Shown: in pieces, positions 57,863 through 64,000 of the stretch | Layout of the letters: each line of letters starts with the position of its first letter | Position numbering within the stretch: position 1 is the stretch's first letter | Assembly (NCBI RefSeq): GCF_002007215.1 | Contig: NZ_MUHX01000006.1 | Location: forward strand, 1-64,000 | Reading direction: 5' to 3' | DNA length: 64,000 nucleotides | Origin: Pyramidobacter sp. C12-8 | Lineage (GTDB): Bacteria > Synergistota > Synergistia > Synergistales > Dethiosulfovibrionaceae | Position numbers and translations under genes: made by a program | Notes under the pieces: generated by a model | Seen by the model: the letters and a program-made list of their open reading frames with translations, nothing else | Databases searched by the model: none | What the model was told of the DNA's origin: nothing

Positions 57863-59044
57863 ATGCCATCGATCTGTTTCTATTTCCAGGTTCATCAGCC
57901 GTACCGGCTGCGACACTACAGCTTCTTCGACATCGGGCAGGATCATTTCTACGAGGACGCCGAAGCCAACCGCACGATCCTCGACAAGGTGGCGCAGAAA
58001 TGTTATCTGCCCATGAACGAACTGCTGCTGAAAATGATCCGCCGCTGGGAAGGGCGCTTCCGCGTCGCGTTTTCGCTCTCCGGCGTGGCCATGGATCAGT
58101 TCGAGGAGTACCAGCCGGAGATTCTCGACAGCTTCCGCGCTCTTGTCGACACGGGCTGCGTCGAACTGATCTCGGAGACCTACGCCCACTCTCTGGCCGC
58201 GCTGTACGACGCCGACGAGTTCCGCGCGCAGGTCGCGCTGCACGACGAGCTGATCAAAAAGCACTTCGGCGTGACGCCGCGCGTGTTCCGCAACACCGAG
58301 CTGATCTACCGCAACGACATCGCGCGCATGGTCGAGGACATGGGCTACGAGGCGATCCTCACCGAAGGCGCCGACCACATCCTCGGCTGGCGCAGTCCCA
58401 ACTACATGTACCAGCCGTCAAGCTGCACGAAGCTGAAGCTGCTGCTCAAGAACTACCGGCTGTCCGACGACATCGCCTTCCGCTTCTCCAACCGCGGCTG
58501 GGACCAGTGGCCGCTCACCGCCGAAAAGTTCGCGGACTGGGCGCACGCCGTCAACGGAGCCGGCGAGCTGATCAATCTCTTCATGGACTACGAGACGTTC
58601 GGCGAACACCAATGGGCCGAAACGGGCATCTTCGACTTCATGGAGGCGCTGCCGGCAGCCGTTTTCGCCGATCCAAACTTCGATTTCGTCACGCCCTCGC
58701 AGGCGGCCGAGCGTTACTCGCCCATCGCCCGCATCGACGTGCCCAACGCCATCTCCTGGGCCGACGTGGAACGCGACCTCACCGCCTGGATCGGCAACGA
58801 CATGGAGCGCGACGCCATCGAGACCGTTTACTCGCTCAAGGAAAAAGTCCTGGCCGACGGCGGCGAAGGCATCGTGCGCACCTGGCGGCGGCTGCAGACG
58901 TCGGACCATTTCTACTACATGTGCACCAAATGGTTCTCCGACGGCGACGTGCACAAGTATTTCAATCCCTACGGCACGCCCTACGACGCCTACATCAATT
59001 ACATGAACGTGCTGTCCGACTTCAAAATGACGCTGGACAGCTAA
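57863..59044 (+). CDS. Glycoside hydrolase family 57 (alpha-amylase/4-alpha-glucanotransferase type)
   Basis: The 393-residue protein has the five GH57 regions: FQVHQPYR at residues 8-15, ISETYAHSL, the nucleophile E146 in VFRNTELIY, the acid D242 in MDYETFGEHQ, and TSDHFYYMCTKWFSDGDVH near the end. GH57 enzymes act on alpha-1,4-glucan. AGGAGTTG precedes ATG 57863, six bases after the GT4 stop. In this operon it likely trims or reshapes glycogen. Confidence 0.92.
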   Translation: MPSICFYFQVHQPYRLRHYSFFDIGQDHFYEDAEANRTILDKVAQKCYLPMNELLLKMIRRWEGRFRVAFSLSGVAMDQFEEYQPEILDSFRALVDTGCVELISETYAHSLAALYDADEFRAQVALHDELIKKHFGVTPRVFRNTELIYRNDIARMVEDMGYEAILTEGADHILGWRSPNYMYQPSSCTKLKLLLKNYRLSDDIAFRFSNRGWDQWPLTAEKFADWAHAVNGAGELINLFMDYETFGEHQWAETGIFDFMEALPAAVFADPNFDFVTPSQAAERYSPIARIDVPNAISWADVERDLTAWIGNDMERDAIETVYSLKEKVLADGGEGIVRTWRRLQTSDHFYYMCTKWFSDGDVHKYFNPYGTPYDAYINYMNVLSDFKMTLDS

Positions 59045-59077
59045 AAATCACGAGAGATCCGAGTAAAGGGGTATTTT

Positions 59078-62000
59078 ATGACGCATAAGGATTCAGCCCA
59101 GCTTCCCGCCACGCTCTTCGAAGTCTCATGGGAAGTGTGCAACAAAGTCGGCGGCATTTACACCGTGGTCGCCACCAAGGCCCGGCAGGCCGTGGATCGC
59201 TTCGGACAGAACTATTTTCTGCTCGGTCCGGCGCGCGACAAGAACCCGGGATTCATCGAGGCTTCCGCCGAAGGCGAGGAAGGCCGCCTGTGGGAGACGT
59301 TCCGACGCGCCGCGGCGCTTCACAATCTGAAATGCCGCTTCGGGCGCTGGGACATCCCCGGTTCGCCCAAAGCGGTCCTGGTGGATTGGAAGGACCGCTA
59401 CAATCAGAATCAGATCCTTTACGACCTGTGGCGCGACTTCGGCGTCGATTCGCTGACGGGCGCGTGGGACTACGTGGAGCCGGTGATGTTCAGCATGGCC
59501 TGCGGCGAGGCGATCGCGGCGTTCTCGCAGGTCATCTCCGACGAGAACGAAGGCGAACGCGCCGTCACCGCCCATTTTCACGAGTGGATGTGCGGCGCCG
59601 GCCTGCTCTATCTGAAAAAGCACGCGCCCTCCATTTCCACGGTATTCACCACCCACGCCACCGTGCTGGGACGCTCCATGGCGGGGGCGGGGCGCGACAT
59701 CTACGCCGAGATGGACCAGATCAACGCAGCGCGCGAAGCCGCCAACTTCAACGTCACCGCCAAATGTTCCATGGAAACGGCCGCCGCGCGCGAAGCCGAC
59801 TGTTTCACGACGGTCAGCGCCCTCACGGCTCACGAGGCGGCGGCGTTTCTCGGCCGCCGCCCCGACCTGGTGACGCCGAACGGCCTGAGCCTGAGCGCCA
59901 TTCCCGATTACAGCGGCGACCGTTCCGCGCCCGCCGCCAACAAGAAGAAAATTCTCGCCGCCGTCGCCCGGCTGCTGCGCCGCCCGCTGCCGGAAAACAG
60001 CCGCCTGTTCCTTATCTCCGGGCGTTACGAGTTCCGCAACAAAGGCATCGACCTGTTTCTCGACGCCGCCGCGGCGCTGAACCGCTCGCGTTCCGCGGGC
60101 GAACCGCCCATCGTCGCCTTGTGCGCCGTCATGAACGGACACAACGGCACCGACGAACGGGCGCTCTCGGGCAATCCCGCCCAGAAACCCGACGACGCGC
60201 CCTTCTGGATCACGGCCCATCGGGTGTTCGACAAGGTTCACGACCCGATCCTGAACGCCTGCGCCCGCCTCGGGCTGGACAACCGTCCCGAAAACGCCGT
60301 GCAGGTCGTCCTCAATCCCGCCTTGCTGGACGGGCAGGACGGCCTCTTCGGCATGACCTACGACGAGGTGCTGTCGGCTTGCGACGCAGGGATCTTCCCC
60401 TCGTGGTACGAGCCGTGGGGCTATACGCCTCAGGAGGCCGCGGCCAATTCCGTGCCGACCGTCACCAGCGATCTGGCGGGCTTCGGCCTGTGGGCGCGCG
60501 AACAGGGCGAGAACGAGGGCATCGCCGTCATCGAACGCAGTCACGCGCCTTACGAGGCGACGGTGAAAAAACTGACCTTTTTGATGGGCGAGCTGGCTTC
60601 GCTGCCGGAGGAAGCGCTGCTGAAGCGCCGCGCCGCCGCCCGCGCGCTGGCCGAAAAGACCGACTGGTCCACCTTTTATCAGCATTACGACGACGCCTAC
60701 GCTCTCGCCGCGAATCAGGCCCGCCAGCGCGTGGCCACGCGGCCGGTTTCGCGCATGGACGACGAGATCCTGACGCGCGTTTTCACCGGCACGCCGTCGG
60801 TGACGCCGCTGCTGCACGGTTTCACCAGCTCGGTCAAGCTGCCGGACAAGCTGAGCCGCCTCGGCGAACTGGCCCACAATCTCTGGTGGACGTGGCATCC
60901 CGAATACGAGCCGCTGTTCCGCCGCGTCGATCCGGCGCTGTGGGACAAAATCGGTCACAATGCCGTCGAACTGCTGGGGAAAACTGATCACAGCCGCTTT
61001 GTCGAGCTGGCGCAGAACGAAGGATACGTGCAGCTTTACGGCCGCGCTCTGGAACGATTCGACGCCGACATGAAGGCGCCTTTCGACACGTCGGTCCCCG
61101 AATTGACGGCCACGACGCCCGTCGCCTACTTTTCGACCGAGTACGGCATTCACGAAAGTCTGCCCATTTACTCCGGGGGGCTCGGCGTGCTTTCCGGCGA
61201 TCACCTCAAATCGGCCAGCGACCTGCGCATCCCGCTGGTCGCCGTGGGGCTGCTTTACAAATGCGGTTACTTCCAGCAGAAAATCGCTGCCGACGGCCAC
61301 CAGACGGCGCTTTATCCGGAGAACAATTTCCGGCTGCTGCCCATCGGCCGCGTCAAAAACGAAAAGACCGGCGAACACCTTTACGTGTCGCTTGACCTGC
61401 CGGGGCGCACGCTTTTCGCCCGCGTCTGGAAAGTCCAGGTCGGGCGCGTGCCGCTCTATCTGCTCGACACCGACACGCCCAAGAACACCGAGGAAGACCG
61501 CCGCATCACCGAGCGCCTCTACGTGGCCGACCGCGACACACGCATCCGCCAGGAGATCCTGCTCGGCATGGGCGGTCCGCGCGCGCTGGCGGCGCTGGGC
61601 TATCATCCGCGCGCCTACCACATGAACGAAGGGCACTCGGCCTTCATGATCCTGGAACGCATCCGCCACCTCTGTCTGACCCGCGGCCTCAGCTTCGCCG
61701 CCGCCCGCGAGGTGGTGCGCGGCGACAGCGTCTTCACCACTCACACGCCCGTGGACGCCGGCAACGAACGTTTCTCCGCCGAACTCATGCACCGCTATTT
61801 CGACGAGCTGGCGCGGCGCATCGGCGTCAGCCGCGACGAGCTGATGAACCTGGGCACCCGTCCGGGAACGTCCGGCGATTTCGAGCTGACGCTGCTGGCG
61901 CTGAACCACGCCATGCGCAGCAACGGCGTCAGCCGCCTCCATGGCGGCGTGTCGCGCGCCATGTGGCAGTTCAACTGGAAAGGCGTGCCCACGGAAGAAA

Positions 62001-63334
62001 TCCCCATCGGCTACATCACAAACGGAGTGCACCTGAACAGCTTTGCGGGGCGCCCCGCGGCGGCGCTGCTCGCAACGGCGGTGGGCGCGGACTGGAGCGC
62101 GTTGCCGCCGCAGTCGCCGCAATGGCAAAAAGTGGAACAGATCGCCGACGCCGATTTCTGGCAGGCCAAGCAGGAGCAGAAAAAAGCCCTGTTGGAGCTG
62201 CTCAAGAAGACGTCGCCCAAGGCGTTCCACAAGGCCTCTTCCGAATGGCAGCAGCAGCCGCTGGTGATCGGCTTCGCGCGCCGTTTCGCGCCCTACAAAC
62301 GCGCCACGCTCGTCCTCGCCGATCTGGCGCGGCTGACGAAGATCCTCTCGGATGCCCGGCGTCCCGTGATCCTCGTTTTTTCCGGCAAAGCCCATCCGGC
62401 CGACACGCAGGGCAACGACCTGATCCAGAAAGTCGTGCTCGCCAGCCGAAACGAACTCTTCGGCAAACTCTTTTTCATCCCCAACTACAACCTCGACATC
62501 ACCAGAATCATGGTGCAGGGCTGCGACGTGTGGCTGAACACGCCGCGCCGCCCCTACGAAGCCAGCGGCACCAGCGGCCAGAAAGCGGCCCCCAACGGCA
62601 CGCTCAACCTGAGCGTGTCCGACGGCTGGTGGTGCGAAGGCGACAACGGCCTCAACGGCTGGACCATCGGCCCCCGCGTCACCTCCATTCACGACGCGCC
62701 CGCCGAACAAAGCGACTACGCCGACGCCGAAAGCCTCTACGCGCTGCTGGAAGACGAAGTGGCGCCGCTCTACTTCGAACGCGCCGGCGACGGCCTCCCC
62801 CACGGCTGGATCGCGCGCATGAAAAACAGCGTCGCTACGCTGAGTCCGCAGTACAGCAGCGCTCGCATGGTGCGCCAGTACTTCGAAGAATGCTACCGGC
62901 CGGCCGCGCAGCGCCACGTGAAAATGCGCGCCCAAAACCGCCTGCTGCCCCGCACGCTCGCGGCCTGGAAAGCCGACGTCGGAGCGCGCTTCGCCGGCGT
63001 GCGCATCGATCAGATCCAGGTTCAGGGCCTCGTGCAGAACGCCGTGGCCTGCACCGATCCGCTCAGCGTCACCGCGTACGTGGTGCCCGGCGCCATGAAA
63101 CCCGAAGAACTGCAGCTCCAATTCGTGGCCGGACGCAGCGACGAGCGCAACTTCATCGAAAAACCCGACGTGCTCGCGCTCTCCTGCACCGGCAGCGACG
63201 ACCAGGGGCGCCTCGTCTATCAAGGCGCCTACACCCCCACCCACAACGGCCGCTACCTCTACGGCCTGCGCGTCCTCGCCTACAGCCCCGATCTTGACAA
63301 CCTGTTCGACACGGGCCTGATCCAGTGGGGCTAA
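59078..63334 (+). CDS. Fusion of GT3 glycogen synthase and GT35 alpha-glucan phosphorylase (1418 aa)
   Basis: Residues 1 to about 560 are a GT3 (animal/fungal-type) glycogen synthase: LFEVSWEVCNKVGGIYTVV, HFHEWMCGAGLLYLKKHAP, TTHATVLGRSMAG, DLVTPNGLS and FPSWYEPWGYTPQEAAANSVPTV. From about 590 a GlgP-type phosphorylase begins with LGELAHNLWWTWHPEYEPLF (DUF3417 start), then YFSTEYGIHESLPIYSGGLG, GFARRFAPYKRATL and, near residues 1160-1190, the PLP-Lys region GTSGQKAAPNGTLNLS. One polypeptide thus carries synthesis and phosphorolysis. No frameshift or stop interrupts it. It is the last gene of the operon. Confidence 0.92.
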   Translation: MTHKDSAQLPATLFEVSWEVCNKVGGIYTVVATKARQAVDRFGQNYFLLGPARDKNPGFIEASAEGEEGRLWETFRRAAALHNLKCRFGRWDIPGSPKAVLVDWKDRYNQNQILYDLWRDFGVDSLTGAWDYVEPVMFSMACGEAIAAFSQVISDENEGERAVTAHFHEWMCGAGLLYLKKHAPSISTVFTTHATVLGRSMAGAGRDIYAEMDQINAAREAANFNVTAKCSMETAAAREADCFTTVSALTAHEAAAFLGRRPDLVTPNGLSLSAIPDYSGDRSAPAANKKKILAAVARLLRRPLPENSRLFLISGRYEFRNKGIDLFLDAAAALNRSRSAGEPPIVALCAVMNGHNGTDERALSGNPAQKPDDAPFWITAHRVFDKVHDPILNACARLGLDNRPENAVQVVLNPALLDGQDGLFGMTYDEVLSACDAGIFPSWYEPWGYTPQEAAANSVPTVTSDLAGFGLWAREQGENEGIAVIERSHAPYEATVKKLTFLMGELASLPEEALLKRRAAARALAEKTDWSTFYQHYDDAYALAANQARQRVATRPVSRMDDEILTRVFTGTPSVTPLLHGFTSSVKLPDKLSRLGELAHNLWWTWHPEYEPLFRRVDPALWDKIGHNAVELLGKTDHSRFVELAQNEGYVQLYGRALERFDADMKAPFDTSVPELTATTPVAYFSTEYGIHESLPIYSGGLGVLSGDHLKSASDLRIPLVAVGLLYKCGYFQQKIAADGHQTALYPENNFRLLPIGRVKNEKTGEHLYVSLDLPGRTLFARVWKVQVGRVPLYLLDTDTPKNTEEDRRITERLYVADRDTRIRQEILLGMGGPRALAALGYHPRAYHMNEGHSAFMILERIRHLCLTRGLSFAAAREVVRGDSVFTTHTPVDAGNERFSAELMHRYFDELARRIGVSRDELMNLGTRPGTSGDFELTLLALNHAMRSNGVSRLHGGVSRAMWQFNWKGVPTEEIPIGYITNGVHLNSFAGRPAAALLATAVGADWSALPPQSPQWQKVEQIADADFWQAKQEQKKALLELLKKTSPKAFHKASSEWQQQPLVIGFARRFAPYKRATLVLADLARLTKILSDARRPVILVFSGKAHPADTQGNDLIQKVVLASRNELFGKLFFIPNYNLDITRIMVQGCDVWLNTPRRPYEASGTSGQKAAPNGTLNLSVSDGWWCEGDNGLNGWTIGPRVTSIHDAPAEQSDYADAESLYALLEDEVAPLYFERAGDGLPHGWIARMKNSVATLSPQYSSARMVRQYFEECYRPAAQRHVKMRAQNRLLPRTLAAWKADVGARFAGVRIDQIQVQGLVQNAVACTDPLSVTAYVVPGAMKPEELQLQFVAGRSDERNFIEKPDVLALSCTGSDDQGRLVYQGAYTPTHNGRYLYGLRVLAYSPDLDNLFDTGLIQWG

Positions 63335-63357
63335 CGATCTCTCTTGCCACAGAAGTA

Positions 63358-63409
63358 CAACGGCTGTCTCATCTTCCCATTTGAGAAGATGAGACAGCCG
63401 TTGTTGTTA
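63358..63409 (+). terminator. Terminator of the glycogen operon
   Basis: Perfect 19-bp arms (CAACGGCTGTCTCATCTTC and its complement) with a 7-base loop, followed by TTGTTGTT. Confidence 0.9.
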
Positions 63410-63455
63410 TGACAGGTCACGTTCTATGGGATGATATGATGTTTTTTTACAACAC

Positions 63456-64000
63456 CTAGAATCCATAGAACTTTAATATACTGTTTTTAAAAGCCGTTTC
63501 ATTGTGGCGTACATGCAACAGATTCTGCGCCGCAAGGACTTTTGTCCGGCGCAGTTCCGGCGCGCTGCGCATCTCTTCCATTGCTCTCGCATAATCATCG
63601 GCCGATGCATCCTGTCCCACGAGCCAACCGGTTTGATCGTTGATAAAATCGCTGATGCCACCGATGTCGGGCGCAATTGTGGGCAAGCCGGCTGCAGCAG
63701 CTTCGAGGAGAACATTGGGCAGGCCGTCATACGCGCTGGTGTAGAGAAAGCAGAAGCACTCTTTGACCGGCAGAGAGACAAAACCACTATATTTTCCGCC
63801 AAGAGTGACGTTCGGCAGAGATTTGAAAGAACTGTACAGGTGTCTGTCCTCTTCCGCATACGGTTCACCATAAACGAAGAAATGAGTCTCGGGCATTTTT
63901 TTGACGATTTCCAGCAAAAGCTCCGGGCGTTTTTGCTGGCAGAAGCGCCCGGCCCAGAGAACGGATTTCCCGCTGCAAAAAGGATTTTCCCCATCGGAAG
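63456..64000 (-). CDS. GT4-family glycosyltransferase, C-terminal part (starts beyond the window)
   Basis: The minus-strand frame is open from 64000 to the TAG at 63456 and encodes about 181 residues: SVLWAGRFCQQKRPELLLEIV, THFFVYGEPY, TSAYDGLPNVLLEAAAAGLPTIA and GGISDFINDQTGWLV. These are the donor-binding half of a GT-B, GT4 glycosyltransferase, as used for cell-surface polysaccharides. Base composition is somewhat more AT-rich than the glycogen genes. Its N terminus and neighbours are not visible. Confidence 0.88.
   Translation of the reverse strand, partial: SDGENPFCSGKSVLWAGRFCQQKRPELLLEIVKKMPETHFFVYGEPYAEEDRHLYSSFKSLPNVTLGGKYSGFVSLPVKECFCFLYTSAYDGLPNVLLEAAAAGLPTIAPDIGGISDFINDQTGWLVGQDASADDYARAMEEMRSAPELRRTKVLAAQNLLHVRHNETAFKNSILKFYGF

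Noticed and set aside
59126-63244. A 1372-codon open frame antisense to the GT3-GT35 fusion gene
   Set aside because: Antisense open frames are expected in GC-rich genes. The composition is nonsensical (His, Arg and Val rich) and there is no ribosome site.
1-64000. CRISPR array
   Set aside because: No regularly spaced short direct repeats and no cas genes were seen; the repeats found are long or palindromic.

Overview
The window is about 64 kb of high-GC bacterial chromosome. Outer-membrane-type proteins with an N-terminal SLH domain followed by a porin-like barrel, many carboxylate and amino-acid catabolic genes, and the overall gene repertoire suggest an anaerobic amino-acid-fermenting member of the Synergistota (Pyramidobacter/Jonquetella-like). 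This is an inference from protein character, not from a marker-gene search. Four near-perfect ParB-type parS palindromes (628, 36954, 41805, 53259) suggest that the segment lies in the origin-proximal part of the chromosome.

Layout. 1-2.2 kb: the start of tuf (EF-Tu) leaving the window on the minus strand, and a murJ-type lipid II flippase gene whose 5' end appears frameshifted at a T8 run. 2.3-4.7 kb: an unstable region with two toxin-antitoxin modules (a Fic/Doc pair with a non-Phd antitoxin, and RelB/YoeB), a 266-bp duplication of the murJ upstream region, and a truncated SLH-porin remnant. 4.7-11.7 kb: three intact SLH-porin genes on the minus strand. Two of them share 501 identical bp covering the 5' UTR, signal peptide, SLH domain and coiled coil. 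A DUF4143-type AAA ATPase lies among them. 12-15.4 kb: pstS-pstC-pstA-pstB, with pstA visibly damaged. 15.6-22.3 kb: a beta-lactamase-fold protein without obvious catalytic residues, thiol peroxidase, an IS30-type transposase remnant, two methyltransferases with a ZIP metal transporter, a Tp47-like lipoprotein and an Ogt/MGMT alkyltransferase.

22.6-31.4 kb: a minus-strand catabolic cluster (gamma-glutamyltransferase, a small periplasmic protein, an orphan malonate decarboxylase alpha subunit, a DctM-type permease, a 54-residue membrane protein and an aspartoacylase-like M14 hydrolase) next to a LysR regulator. The LysR gene is divergent from a tripartite tricarboxylate transporter operon (tctC-tctB-tctA) that runs into an amidohydrolase gene and, after a terminator, a PEP mutase/isocitrate lyase-like gene. 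37-42.6 kb: single genes for an FMN-dependent hydroxyacid oxidase, an HD hydrolase, a D-2-hydroxyacid dehydrogenase, a flavodoxin and an amino-acid-binding protein.

43-53.2 kb: biosynthesis. argG is preceded by an in-frame, unusually arginine-rich translated leader. The complete, tightly coupled operon hisZGDCBHAF-hisIE plus a PHP-type histidinol phosphatase follows. 53.3-63.4 kb: mutM (fpg) and a glycogen operon (debranching enzyme, GT4 synthase-like protein, GH57 amylase, and a 1418-residue fusion of a GT3 glycogen synthase to a GT35 alpha-glucan phosphorylase). The window ends inside a GT4 glycosyltransferase gene.

The best candidates for undescribed biology are the arginine-rich leader fused in frame to argG, a structured RNA-like repeat present at 6.65 and 22.43 kb, the shared-head porin cassettes, and the duplicated promoter segment that precedes both toxin-antitoxin modules. 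No database search or folding was run; all assignments rest on reading the sequence.
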